A DNA stretch of 64,000 nucleotides from Dactylorhiza incarnata (taxonomy: Eukaryota; Streptophyta; Magnoliopsida; Asparagales; Orchidaceae): positions 6,138,001 to 6,202,000 of the forward strand of contig JAWHQI010000121.1 in NCBI GenBank assembly GCA_033032865.1, in the 5' to 3' direction. Positions 22,181 to 33,426 of this stretch are shown here, in pieces. A program made the translations under genes and the position numbers. Each line of letters opens with the position of its first letter. The first letter of the stretch is position 1. A model generated the notes under the pieces. The model did no database searches. It was not told where the DNA came from and saw nothing but the letters and a program-made list of their open reading frames with translations.

Positions 22181-22407
22181 TCTGAAGACGAAGAAGAAGA
22201 AATTCTGAAGAAGAAGAAGAAGAAGAAGAAGAAGTTATGAAGAAGAAGAAGAAGTTCTTAAGAAGAAGAAGAAGTAGTTCTTAAGAAGAAGAAGAAGAAG
22301 AAGAAGTTCTTAAGAAGAAGAAGTTCTTAAGAAGAAGAAAAAGTTCTTAAGAAGAAGAAGAAGTTCTTAAGAAGAAGAAGAAGTTCTTAAGAAGAAGAAG
22401 AGGTTCT

Positions 22408-22438
<31 letters not shown>

Positions 22439-22844
22439 AAGAAGAAGAAGAAAGAAGAAGAAGAAGTTCTTAAGAAGAAGAAGAAGTTCTTAAGAAGAAG
22501 AGGAAGACGTTCTTAAGAAGAAGAAGAAGTTCTTAAGAAGAAGAAGAAGAAGAAGATGAAGTTATTAAGAAGAAGAAGTTCTTAAGAAGAAGAAGAAGAA
22601 GTTCTTAAGAAGAAGAATAAGTTCTTAAGAAGAAGAAGAAGAAGATGTTCTTAAGAAGAAGAAGAAGAAGAAAAAGTTCTTCAGAAGAAGAAGAAGTTCT
22701 TAAGAAGAAGAAGAAGAAGAAATTCTTAAGAAGAAGAAGAAGTTCTTAAGAAGAAGAAGAAGTTCGTAAGAAGAAGAAGAAGAAGAAGTTCTTAAGAAGA
22801 AGAAGAAGAAGTTCTTAAGAAGAAGAAGAAGAAGAAGAAGTTCA

Positions 22845-22876
<32 letters not shown>

Positions 22877-23034
22877 TCTAAAGAAGAAGAAGAAGAAGAA
22901 GAAGTTCTTAAGAAGAATAAGAAGAAGAAGAAGAAGAAGTTCTTAAGAAGAAGAAAAAGAAGAAGAAGAAGAAGAAGTTCTTAATTAAGAAGAAGAAGAA
23001 GAAGAAGAAGAAGACGTTCTTAAGAAGTAGTTCT

Positions 23035-23066
<32 letters not shown>

Positions 23067-23345
23067 TCTTAAGAAGAAGAAGAAGAAGAAGAAGTTCTTA
23101 AGAAGAAGAAGAAGCTTTTAAGAAGAAGAAGAAGAAGTTCTTAAGAAGAAGAAGACGAAGAAGTTCTTAAGAAGAAGAAGAAGAAGAAGTTCTTAAGAAG
23201 AAGAAGAAGAAGAAGTTCTTAAGAAGAAGAAGAAGAAGAAAAAGTTCTTAAGAAGAAGAAGAAGTTCTTAAGAAGAAGTTCTTAAGAAGAAGAAGAAGTT
23301 CTTAAGAAGAAGAAGTTCTTAAGAAGAAGAAGTCCTTAAGAAGAA
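21530..23345. repeat. 1.8-kb GAA-rich array punctuated by TTCTTAAGAA-type palindromes
   Basis: The plus strand is a purine-rich run of GAA triplets broken at irregular spacing by a short spacer. In the outer parts the spacer makes the perfect palindrome TTCTTAAGAA. In the middle (about 21780-22200) it is mostly TTCTGCAGAA or TTCTGAAGAA. The long open frames through it (Lys/Arg or Phe/Leu/Ser) are by-products of the triplet. Mirror-symmetric purine runs of this kind can form triplex DNA; that is known for GAA repeats, not shown here. Confidence 0.92.
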
Positions 23346-23354
23346 CAAGTTATT

Positions 23355-23475
23355 AAGATAGGGAGTGGCGCACAGGGCGGTGCAGGGAGCAGCACAGGGC
23401 GGTGCAGGGAGCGGCGCAGGGAGCAACAGGGGCGGCACAAGGAGTAGAAGGAGGCGGTGCAAAGCAGCAAGGGGC
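23355..23475. repeat. GC-rich short tandem repeat at the edge of CopG
   Basis: About two and a half copies of a roughly 23-bp unit around GCACAGGGCGGTGCAGGGAGC, followed by related G-rich sequence. It sits between the GAA array and the truncated left LTR of CopG, and may mark a break-and-fill junction. Confidence 0.6.
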
Positions 23476-23479
23476 GAGC

Positions 23480-24408
23480 GATCTCCATAAGAATAGTGTA
23501 AACCTAAAAGAGGCGCGACATAAAAGAGACCGCTCGGTTTGTCCTTCAGTATCACCAGACCGCTTGCACAATCAGACCGCCAGGAACAACATGAGACGCG
23601 CGAACAGAATACAGGTATGATGACCTGCACTGCCAGATCGCAACCTCAGACCGCACGAACTGAAGCTTTATTGAACTGAACGAAAGATAGAAGCTGTCGC
23701 CAGACCGCAGCTCTGAACGCCTGACCACTGAAGGTTTCCTGATCGCCGAGCTCACTACGAATAGCACAAAAACAAAATAAACCAGTTCGCAGACAGTTCG
23801 CTGTCAAACTGTTAATTCAAGCAACTGGGAATCACCAAGGAAGGAGACCGCAACCTGCTAACCGCAAACCTGCGAACACAACAAATAGTCAACTCGCTTC
23901 CGAGACCGCATGACCTCAAAGTTGAGACCGGTAGAAACAACCCAGGCTCTAGTTCTTACAGTTCTCGTTAGGAATGACGGGCCCTGCACCCCTATTTATA
24001 GACGGGGAGATGAATGTCATCACTGCACAAACCAGGGTACAATAACCGCCCATCAAATCACGAGCGGTCTCACAAAGCAGACCACGCGATCAAAGCATTG
24101 CCAGCAGCTCCCTTATTAGACCTTGCAGTTACGTCAAACCGCCCGGTCACCGCAGTCTCAACATACCAAACCTCCTGGTCTCCTTCCAAAGAAAGCAGAT
24201 CAAGGACATCTGGCCGAGTTAAACAAGTCATCAAATAAACCTGCACAACCCACCCGGTCACAGCGGTCACCCAAAGATCAGACTGCCCAGAGCACATGAC
24301 CCCCTGAGACAACCCGCCAGAACACCAGCGCAGACCGCGCAGTATTCTTTGGTCTCCAATCTACAGACCGCCGAGCACCCTTCCACTTACACTTCAAAAA
24401 TATTAACA
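23480..24408 (-). repeat. CopG 3-prime LTR, truncated
   Basis: Aligns by eye with 28745-29751 (shared segments around AGACCGC, TTTATTGAACTGAACGAAAG and TTTATAGACGGGGAGA). It ends TATTAACA at 24408. The TGTTAAAATTTT edge expected at the far side is missing. A minus-strand TATA box is near 23992-24001. The left boundary is approximate. Confidence 0.75.
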
Positions 24409-25824
24409 CTCCCCCTTGAAGTGGAAAGTGGAAACTAGCCCGAGTAAACTCCTCAACCGTGTAAACGGTCCCTTCGCCAGCAGCTTTGTGAAGATGTCTG
24501 CAACATTTTCCGCACTCCGAACATGCTCGACCATAAGAGATCCTCCCAACACCTTCTCACGAATGAAATGGTGCTCAATCTCAATATGCTTGGTCCTCGT
24601 GTGACAGACTGGATTGTTTACCAGCTTGAAAGCACTCTCATTGTCCCAGCATAGCATAGTGGGACCTCGAACCTCCTCATGAACGTCCTATACCAACCTC
24701 CAGAGCCAAACGACTTCCTGAGTTGCCAAGGCCGAAGACTTGTACTCCGCTTCTATGATAGATTCAGACACTGAGTCCTGCTTTTTGCTGCACCAAGAGA
24801 TAGTTGTGGGGCCCGCCATAATAACATAACCAGACGTTGATCTCCGATCATCCACGTCTCCCCCATAATCAGCATCCATGTACCCATGCAACTCCAAGCT
24901 TGACCCTCTCCTATATAGGAGACCCAGATCAGAGGTCGACTTCACATACTTCAAAATTCCTTTTGCCGCTAGTAGATGAGGTTTCCATGGTTCCGCCATG
25001 TACCGACTAACCTTGCCAACTACATAAGCAATATCTGGCCTCGTGATCGTCAGGTAAATCAAGCTCCCAACCAGATCTCGGAACACCAACGGTTCAGATA
25101 AAACTCTCCCCTCATCCGTCCGAAGTTTATGATGCATTTTTAGAGGTATAGAGCTGCTCTTCCCTTCCTCCATGCCGAATCGTTGAATAATCCGCTCCGC
25201 ATATCCAGCTTGAGAAATGAGCACTCCGCTCTCCTGCCTTTGTACCTCGAGTCCAAGGAAATGGTGGAGCTCACCCAGATCCTTCATCTCAAATCTAATA
25301 ACAAGCTCGGCCCTCAGCCTTGCTACTGCCTCCTTTGAGTTCCTGGTGACAATCATGTCATCCACGTACAACAGAATGATAACCCGAAGCACCCCCTCCA
25401 TCTTCACGAACAAGCTAGAGTCAGAGTCTGAAGTAATGAACCCGCAGAATAGGAGATACTCCGCAATCTTTCCATACCACGCCTGAGGCGCTTGCTTCAA
25501 CCCATACAGGGCTTTCTTATGCTTGCAGACGTAGTCCGGACAGTCCTCCGAGATGAATCCTGGTGGTTGGATCATGAAGATATCCTTGTCAATCTCGCCG
25601 TATAAGAACGCATTCTTTATGTCGAGCTGCCAAATCTCCCAATCACAAGATGCCGCCAAAGCAATAACAAATCGAACCGAAGTCATCTTCGCCACTGGAC
25701 TGAATGTCTCATCATAATCTTCTCCGTACCGTTGTGAGAACCCACGAGCCACAAGGCGAGCCTTGTATTGCTCGATCATGCTGTCAGCCTTCTTCTTGAG
25801 CTTATTGACCCATTGGCATGTCAC
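24403..25824 (-). pseudogene. pol: CopG pol: reverse transcriptase and RNase H
   Basis: RT motifs are ARLVARGFSQRYGEDYDETFS, QLDIKNAFLYGEIDKDI, QPPGF and YVDDMIVTRNSKE. RNase H follows (GYMDADYGGDVDDRRSTSGY, SWCSKKQDSVS, EAEYKSSALA, RTKHIEIEHHFIREKV). The frame is the same throughout but a TAG between 24658 and 24687 splits RNase H at a place where Gln (CAG) would fit. Upstream, a 1-bp loss and a TAG near 25825-25850 separate this part from integrase. The stop at 24403 overlaps the LTR edge by a few bases. Confidence 0.87.
24409..24421 (-). other. CopG polypurine tract
   Basis: Reads CTTCAAGGGGGAG on the element strand, immediately before the LTR edge TGTTAATA. It is the plus-strand cDNA primer site. 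Confidence 0.75.
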
Positions 25825-26669
25825 AGGGGTAATGCCCTAAGGCCTGGGCACCAGAGCCAAGTCTCATTCTTCTTGAGAGCATCCATCTCCTCCTGCATAG
25901 CTATATCCCACTGCTTCACGCCTTTGGCCTTCTCAAAGCTCGACGGCTCTCGCTCATTCAGAGGACCAGCAAAGAAACATGAGACAAAGCTCACCATGTT
26001 TCCTCTTGTGTATCGATCCGGCGGTTTGATAGTCCTCTTAGACCTCCTAAGAGGTTGCCCCTGACTAACCACCTCCTCAGCTACTTCTTCTGTATTAGCT
26101 CCCCTTCCAGGAGAACTTGGAGCATTGCTCCCCCTGCTTGCAGAACCTGAAGCCTCCGCCTCAGAGCTAGACACAGCTGGAGCTCCTGATGAAACATGCA
26201 ACTCCACTTGAAGATTCTCCGTAGCCTTAACTTTTTCAACAACCCTATTCTCCGGCAGTTCAACTCCTAAACTCCCCTTGTAGGAAGTCACCTCATCGAA
26301 CACCACATCCTGAGATACCACTGATCTCCGTGTTTCTGGATCCATGCATCTCCACCCCTTCTTCCTCTCATCATATCCGACGAAGAGTATCTTCCTTCCT
26401 TTCGCATCTAGCTTTGTCCGAATAGCATCATGGATATGCACATAACATGTTGAGCCAAACACCCGAAGGTGTGCAACATTCGGCTTCTCCTTAAACATAA
26501 GTTCGTGAGGGGTCTTCGTGTTGATAGGACTTAGAGGCATCCTGTTGATAACGTATGCCGCACAAGACATTCCCTCCGCCCAGAAGGACTTTGGAATACT
26601 CTTGGCATGAAGCCAGCATTTGGAGGTTTCCGTCAGTTGACGGATCTTCTGCTCTACAACACTGTTTTG
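25821..26669 (-). pseudogene. pol: CopG pol: integrase C-terminal part
   Basis: Contains the integrase end (CAAYVINRMPLSPINTKTPHELMF), the LRVFGSTCYVHI block and the Pro/Ser-rich spacer before RT (RRSKRTIKPPDRYTRGNMV). It follows a TAG in the motif TPQQN (near 26671-26675) and a Gly to Ser change in the conserved NGVVE, both near the integrase active-site helix. Confidence 0.85.
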
Positions 26670-27599
26670 CTAAGGAGTATGTGCACAAGTGGGCACTCTC
26701 CGGACATCGTTCTTCCTACAAAAGCTTGAGAACTCACAAGAGGTGAACTCCCCACCATTGTTAGTTCTCAATTTCTTTACCCGCAGGCCTAAATGACCTT
26801 CCATAAGCTCCTTGAACTCCACGAATTTAGCAAAAGATTCTAACTTCTCTTTCAGAAAATACACCCAGACATATTGGGTGTAATCGTCAATCAACACCAA
26901 TATATATATGTTGCCTACAAGGCTTGGGGTGGCAGTCGGTCCCATCAAATCACCGTGAATGCACTCCAATGTTGCTTTGCATCTTGTTTGCAAACTATCT
27001 AATGGTAGTCGATGAGACTTACCAAATTGACATCCTGCACAAGCATGACCATATCCATAGGAGGATAAGCTAAGCAGGTCCTGGACAAGGCCCCTTACCG
27101 CCATAGACTTCAATTTGTCCATCCCTACATGCCCCAACCTTTCATGCCAGATTGTCGCGCTATCATTTGTCCTCATCTTGTCAACATAGGTACTTGTCAA
27201 TAAAACGAACAAGTCCTTTACCCGCTTCCCAACATTAATGACATCTCCTTTTATCTCTGGTTGTGTTTTAAGAAACTTCACTTCTGTTGTGCCAAACAGA
27301 ACGTGATAACCGGCATCGGCCGCATTGGTCACTGAGAAGAGATTCTTCTTCATACCCGACACGTGATAAACACTCCTCAATTTGAGTGGACCCTTATCAC
27401 TGCCCAGAGAGACAACTCTCTCTTGTTCAACTGCATGAACCGAATTATCAGCCGTAATAATAACATTGTTTCCTAAGTAAGGTGCCAAAGAAGAGAACTT
27501 TGATTCATCCCCGGTGAGGTGATGCCCACACCCTGAATCCACGATCCAATCCTCTTCGAAGTTGATGGTAGCCAAGGCCTTAACGGGCATTGCCGTCAT
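26670..27599 (-). pseudogene. pol: CopG pol: protease and integrase core
   Basis: Protease motif WIVDSGCGHHLTG is near the start. The zinc site is IWHERLGHVGMDKL with CAGCQFGKSHRL. Core residues are CIHGDLMGPTATP and LRTNNGGEFTS, so the second catalytic Asp of the usual RTDNGGEF is Asn here. The frame ends in TCAHTP followed by TAG. With the Asn change and the stop, integrase cannot be active. Confidence 0.87.
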
Positions 27600-28460
27600 A
27601 TTGGCCGCAAAGGCTCCTCCCCATCTAGCTTCATAAGACTTTGGCTTCTCCTTCTCCGCTGCATGTCACGGCTGAAGCTTAACTCGTCAATCCTTCTTGA
27701 AGTGCCTGGTCTTGTTGCACCTAAAGCACCTTGGTCCCTCTCCCTTCTTCTTCCCATCAGACTTAGGAGCATAATTCCTATCCGGCTAACCTGAAGTAGA
27801 GGGTCCATCATGTCCCGGCTTCTTCTTCTCCCACTTCTTCTTCTTCTTCCCAGAGAACAACACATCGCTTTCTCCCCCAGAGATAGACATCCCCCCAAGT
27901 AAGTTCTCCAGCTCAAACAGAGATGGTTGATTTGCCCAACCCTGTACAGAAGTCACAAAGGCAAGGTACTCCTTCCGCAAGCTGTGGATAATATGCCTCT
28001 TGAGCTTCTCCTCAGAGATTGGCTCATCAGGATCCAATGCAGAAATCTCCGCGCTAAGATTCTTCATCTTGAGAAAGAAGGTGGAGATAGAAAGATCACC
28101 TTGAGAGGCCTTCGCCAACTCATTTTCAAGAAACTGTATCCGAGCTACATTCTTCTTATTGAACAACCCGTCCAAAGATGTCCATATCTCAGCAGCCAAT
28201 TTACGCCCAATGATGTAATCGAATAACTCTGGTGAGATAACCCTCTTGAGTGTGAACTCTGCCTTAGCATTAGTCCTCCTCCAAAGTCTCACCACTGCCA
28301 TATTATCTCGTGCTAGATGAACTTCCTGCGTATCTTCTCCTCCAACTATATCCCAAAGATCCTCGCCTAACAAGTAACTCTCCATACATGACTTCCACTT
28401 CTTGAAGTTAGTCGATGTGAGGAGTTCAATACCAAGACCTCTTGCGTATCCAACTTCCAA
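27600..28460 (-). pseudogene. gag: CopG gag
   Basis: UBN2-type gag: FKKWKSCMESYLLGEDLWDIV, AEFTLKRVISPELFDYI, EIWTSLDGLFNKKNVARIQFLENEL, LSISTFFLKMKNLSAEISALD, EKLKRHIIHSLRKEYLAF. The zinc knuckle CFRCNKTRHFKKD ends in TGA where the last Cys should be, and Gly before His is Arg. Two more stops lie in the same frame on either side. The start codon is not certain; no clear ATG lies at the expected position. Confidence 0.82.
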
Positions 28461-28547
28461 GGCAAACTATGGTTTCTTCTTCACAAAGACGATGACAACT
28501 CAAGTTCAACATTGCTTATCCACTCCAACAACCTCCCTCTTATACCA
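28461..28547 (-). other. CopG leader with variant primer binding site
   Basis: Bases 28537-28547 read TGGTATAAGAG on the minus strand, one base different from the initiator-Met site TGGTATCAGAG used by the other elements here. It abuts the LTR edge at 28548. Confidence 0.75.
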
Positions 28548-29751
28548 TGTTAAAATTTTCTGAATCGTTTAGGAGTAAGCATGATTATTATCACCTGAGT
28601 TATAGCCAAACAACCAAAATGCCAAATAGCATCAACACAATAGTCCTTATTGAAACAAATACTTGATTACACTTCGAGGTATACATGGCGAGACATGATT
28701 CATAAGAATCACGAAGGAGAGAAGCACACAAAACACCAAAACAACAAATCTGGCGATCTGACAAAGAAGAGACCGCACAGACCGCTACACTTCAGAGACC
28801 GCCCAGTTTGTCCTGCAGTATCACTAGACCGCTTGCATAGTCAGACCGCCAGGAACAACTTGAGACCGCATGAACAGAATATAGGTATGATGACCTGCAC
28901 TGCCAGACTGCAACCTCAGACCGCATGAACTGAAGCTTTATTGAACTGAACGAAAGACAGAAGCTATCGCCAAACCGCAGCTCTGATCACCTGACCACTG
29001 AAGGTTGCCTGATCGCCGAGCTCACTGCGAACAACACAAGAATAAAATAAACCAGTTTGCAGACAGACCGCTGCCGAACTGTTTATTCAAGCAACTAGGA
29101 ATCACCAAGGAAGGAGACCACAACCTGTTGACCACAAACCCATGAACACAACAAACAGTCAACTCGCTTCCGAGACTGCACAACCTCAAAGTTGAGACTG
29201 ACAGAAACAACCCAAGCTCTAGTTCTTACAGTTTTCGTTAGGAATGACGGGCCCTGCACCCCAATTTATAGACGGGGAGACGGATGTCGTCACCGCACAA
29301 ACCGGGGTACAATAACCGCCCATCAGATTGCGAGCGGTCTCATAAAGCAGACCGCGCTATCACAGCGTTGCCAACAGCTCCCTTATTAGACCTTGCGATT
29401 ACGTCCAAACCGCCTGGTCACTGCGGTCTCAACATACCAAACCGCCTGGTCTCCTTCCAAAGAAACCAGATCAAGAACATCTGGCCGACTTAAATAAGTC
29501 ATCAGATAAACCTGCACAAGCCAACCAGTCACAGCTGTCACCCAAAGATCAGACCGCCCAGAGCACAAGACCGCCTGAGACAAACTGTCAGACCACCCAG
29601 TCGCAGCGGTCACCCAAAGATCAGACCGCCCAGAGCACAAGACCGCTTGAGACAAACTGTCAGAACACCAGCGCAGACCGCGCGGTCTTCTGCGGTCTCC
29701 AATATATAGACCGCCGAGCACCCTTCCACTTGCACTTCAAAAATCATAACA
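28548..29751 (-). repeat. CopG 5-prime LTR (1204 bp)
   Basis: Edges TGTTAAAATTTT and ATCATAACA on the plus strand. The minus-strand TATA box is at about 29263-29271. The LTR is studded with AGACCGC/GCGGTCT motifs. A segment of about 68 bp (29527-29595, again 29596-29663) is duplicated in tandem here but single in the 3-prime LTR (24258-24318). Confidence 0.85.
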
Positions 29752-30544
29752 TCCATCTCCACCATCCTTCCCTCCTGGGTCGAGCGCGGCCAAGCCGGTG
29801 AGGATTCCTACTCCCTTACCTATGCTTTGTATGGGAGGAAGGGCGTTTCCGCCTATGAGAAGGTGCATCTGCGTGATCTCGTGTATAAGAGCTTGAAGGC
29901 CTACCTGCGCGTCGCTGAGCTCTCTCAAATGTCATCGCGTTGTGGACTAAGCTTCAGCAAGAAGTACTTCGATGTTGAGTCCAAGAGGAAATTGGCAAAG
30001 AAGCAAGCCCAAGCCCTAGAGATGCTTCTTGGAGTCGCCGAGAGGCTTCTCGTGAAGGCATCCAGTGGTGTGGTGAGTTCTATTTCCTCTGATGAATTTT
30101 CACTTTTTTCACATTCAACCATCTCATGCGACTTCATCATAGGATGCCAATACGGCGACACGAATTATGGCACGAATAAGCGAGCTGGAGATTGAGGTGT
30201 AAACCCTCAAGGCGTAACTCACCAGCACCCCTGCAAAGGTGTTAGTGGTAGAGCGCGATGAGTTCACCTCCAAAGGTGCGAAACTGTTGTTGTTCACGTC
30301 GCGCGAGGTCAAGGCTACCCGGAAGATCCTGGTCGTCAAGTCCACTGAGACCATGCTCACGATGTTGCACAACCTCGACACTTTGCAGGCGCGTTAGGAG
30401 GACGTCACCGCTGAGATGCTGATCCCGACGCTCTTGCTTACCAAGCCCGCGACGATCTCACCTTCCGACTCGCATGCCTACTGGCCTACTGAAGATGAAG
30501 ACCGTGAGCAAGGTCTATCCCCCGCGGACCCACCAGCCCCTTAG
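29752..30544 (+). pseudogene. Decayed two-exon coiled-coil gene of unknown identity, 5-prime end lost to CopG
   Basis: The frame is open from the CopG edge: SWVERGQAGEDSYSLTYAL, then a helical basic region (SKRKLAKKQAQALEMLLGV) to 30072. A 70-nt GT-AG intron (30073-30142; GTGAGT donor, CATAG acceptor) joins it in frame to DANTATRIMARISELEIEV. Exon 2 then has three stops at 30200, 30215 and 30395 (TAA, TAA, TAG), each at a place where a Gln codon would fit a coiled coil, and a final TAG at 30542. I do not recognise the family. It could be the C-terminal part of a host or transposon-associated protein. A possible polyadenylation region (AATGAAAAAATTTT) is near 30630. Confidence 0.5.
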
Positions 30545-31250
30545 GTTATGGCTTTCTCTTTTTTGCTTTTCAATGTACTTTTGCTTTGTATGGGCAAGGC
30601 CCCAAAACTTGTAATCATAATGAATTATCAATGAAAAAATTTTAAGTCTTTTTTGTTTCCAACCTTTTTTATTGGCATCAGGACGCCCAACTTGCCCCGT
30701 TATAACTTGCGAGTACTAGGTACAGTGATCCTGGTGCGACCGCAACCTTTCAATGAAATTACCTTCGCGTTTAGAGCCAGCTCAACGTTCAGCAATCCAC
30801 GAGTGCACTTGTCGTTGAGTCTGCGAGAGGTCTATGAGGCCCCTTTGCTCGCACTGCTTTCATAGCATTAATATCATTGAGGAGTTGACACTAATTGTGT
30901 CACTCATCCCGACGAGTACTCAAGCCTGGATATTCGTGCTTGCTCTCGTGGCGATGGATAGTATTTTTTCCCGCTCGCCCTTACCGCAGGGTGAGTACTT
31001 CGCGAGACAATCGCAACCTATGTGGAGAGTGAAGTGCGTGGGTGGTCGGGGTGAGACCAATCGTGCTCGCACTCTATACCGGTTTTAACTCAGGTTTTCC
31101 TGATGCCCTTTACATTGCCAATTTCTCTCATTCATGCATCCATGGTTGTGATATATGTCCTCTTCGAGGGCCTCTCAATCACCTATCCTTTCTCCCACCA
31201 AATCCACCATTTTCAGGGGCTTCCTTCAAAAATATTTCCATCCTATCTGT
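30545..31250. other. No gene recognised
   Basis: Moderate-GC sequence following the decayed gene. Short ORFs in several frames have no domains. It may be the 3-prime flank of that gene or retroelement LTR debris; I see no LTR edges or tandem structure. Confidence 0.4.
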
Positions 31251-31439
31251 CACTCGAGTGATCAATCTGCTCTGCCAGCTTGTGAGAGCCCGGTCAGCGA
31301 AAACTTCTTAGTGGTTTTTCAAAATAACTTATTTTCAACCATGCCACCTGAGTGATCAACCTGTTCAGTCGGCTTATGAGATCCCGATCAGCGATACTTT
31401 CTTAGGAGCTTTCTAACATAATTTAATTTCTACCATGCC
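31251..31439. repeat. Diverged tandem duplication of a 94-bp unit
   Basis: Two head-to-tail copies (31251-31344 and 31345-31439), each running from CAC(T/C)(C)GAGTGATCAA to (C/T)ACCATGC. They share blocks such as GAGTGATCAA, TGAGA(G/T)CCCG(G/A)TCAGCGA and ACCATGCCAC with many point differences. Confidence 0.75.
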
Positions 31440-32261
31440 ACATGATATGAATAATTTGGAGTTTAGATTTTTGGAAAAGCGAAGAAAGGGTCTTATGCGA
31501 TGATATTCTCCAAACCTATATCTGATGAAGGCAAGTGTACCTTATCATTTATAGAATAGGATATTTTATAAATACCAAGGTTGAATTCCTAGGGGCGCGT
31601 TGATTACTTCTACTTTGAGGAGGGCATTATTATCTTATCTATTGATTTTTTTATGTTTGTTTTTCTTAACTAAAAAGAGACAATTTGCAAATAATAGAAA
31701 GGCTTAGACAACGATTAGAATTAGTGCTCAATCTAAAATCACCTCGGCATGAGAATAATCAAAAGTGGATAAAAATAAATCTAATTCCGTTTAAGTAAAC
31801 TACTTGACTATGGAAGTTTCCAAAGCTTGAACATGCCTCTCTTGAGGGAAATGCCCAACTAAGTATAGGAAAAATCGAACAAACTCTCATTCTATAATCG
31901 ATTACCTAAAACTTTCATTACATTTTGAACCCCGCTATTGGATTTGACTCCAACCCGGGAGATTTACATCATACTCTCTCAAGGGGTGTGTGCAACTCTC
32001 TTTACCCTTGAGTGATCGATTCATACTTTGAACCTCTCGGCTAACTAAGTATGAAAACTTAAGTGAAAACCATATATTGAAAATATGGTCTCACTAAATA
32101 AAAATCAAGGGTAAATCAAAAGTATTTACATAAATGGAAAAAGAAAGCTAGAAGGTCATAACTTGATTTACATAAATCAAAAGCTAGAAGGTCATACATA
32201 AATCAAAAGTATTTACACTATACTTTTGCATGAAAGAAATCTTGAAGGACTTAACTTGAAA

Positions 32262-32262
<1 letters not shown>

Positions 32263-32322
<60 letters not shown>
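32263..32322. repeat. (GA)n microsatellite
   Basis: About 60 bases of uninterrupted GA dinucleotide. The Ser-Leu ORF across it on the minus strand is a by-product. Confidence 0.98.
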
Positions 32323-32323
<1 letters not shown>

Positions 32324-33426
32324 ATAAGGAAGAACATGAAAACAACAACTAAAAGCTCTAGCAGCACCTCCCCCTCTCCAAAATTCTGAACCCTTGACTC
32401 AAGGAGACCTCTGGAATTTATAGGAAAAATTTCCAAGTTACATGCCCTCGATCACGCCCGTGACCAAGGACGTGTAAATAATGTTCTGCTCAACTAGGAC
32501 CGCAGTGTGGGGTTTGCGTGATGGCGCGGCAAAAAATAGCAGTTACACGCTCGTGACTTGGAGGTCACGGTCGTGTACATGGGCGGCTTCATTAAATGCA
32601 GCATGGGCGAGATTGGCGGTTTGGCGGATGTCAGAGGTCACGCGGGAGAGTCACGACCATTACTTGCAGGGACACGGGCATGACTGAAGTCAAATGTGCT
32701 CGGCATCTCCACCTGGACACGGGCGTGACCGAGGGCGTGTAATTGAACATGGGCATAACTTGGGGGAAATGAGCTCAAATCGCGTGGCAGCAACTCTAGA
32801 CATGCATTATGATTACACGCCCTTGGTCACGGTTGTGACCGAGGGCGTGACATGCAAAATTTACACAAATTGTTCCAAAATTCTGCAAAAATCGAAATAA
32901 GCTAAATTAGAATCAAATTGCATAAAAGAACTTCTTATAAACTAAAATTGACATTAAAAATCAAAATTCATATTAAACCAATACTAAAATTTCTACTAAA
33001 AATTTATATAAAAACTACTTATTAAATACCCTCATTCTTGAGGTTTTGCTATTCCAGAGCAAAAGTATGAGACATAATTTATATGCCATTAATATATTTT
33101 TTAATTGAAACTAAAATTTCATTAAGACCAAAAGTAAGTTAAGAATAAATTCTAGGTGGAGTTAAGTCCTAAATTATGGTGATAGCTTGAAAAGAGGAAA
33201 AATGCTTAGCTAAGGGCTTCTTAAGATAACTAAGTAGCTAACAAAATTGTAGAAATTATTAAACTAAATTAGATTAAAATTATAAGAACTCTAACTTAAA
33301 AAAAAAATTTAAGTAAAAGGTAACCTACTAAATATTGTTCTCTCCATAACTTAAATTAGATCTAGATCCATGAAATTTTTTAAGGGGGTTCACAAAAATT
33401 GGCATAAGTGGAGATCTTAGAATGGA

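Larger units (their letters stand above)
23480..29751 (-). mobile_element. Copia element CopG with truncated 3-prime LTR
   Basis: Minus-strand Copia element: complete 5-prime LTR (28548-29751), primer binding site, gag, pol, polypurine tract and a 3-prime LTR that lacks its last 200 or so bases (23480-24408). Protein motifs are Copia, but I could not assign the lineage. Coding decay is heavier than in the Angela-like copy. No target duplication can be shown because the left end is lost next to a GC-rich repeat and the GAA array. Confidence 0.85.

Noticed and set aside
21530..23345. Lys/Arg- or Phe/Ser-rich open frames across the GAA array
   Set aside because: They follow from the triplet period, have no start context or domain, and break with each spacer change.
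30834..31355. Short plus-strand ORFs after the coiled-coil gene
   Set aside because: Overlapping, no domains, and part of the sequence is a diverged tandem duplication.
32251..32436. Ser-Leu repeat ORF
   Set aside because: By-product of the (GA)n microsatellite.
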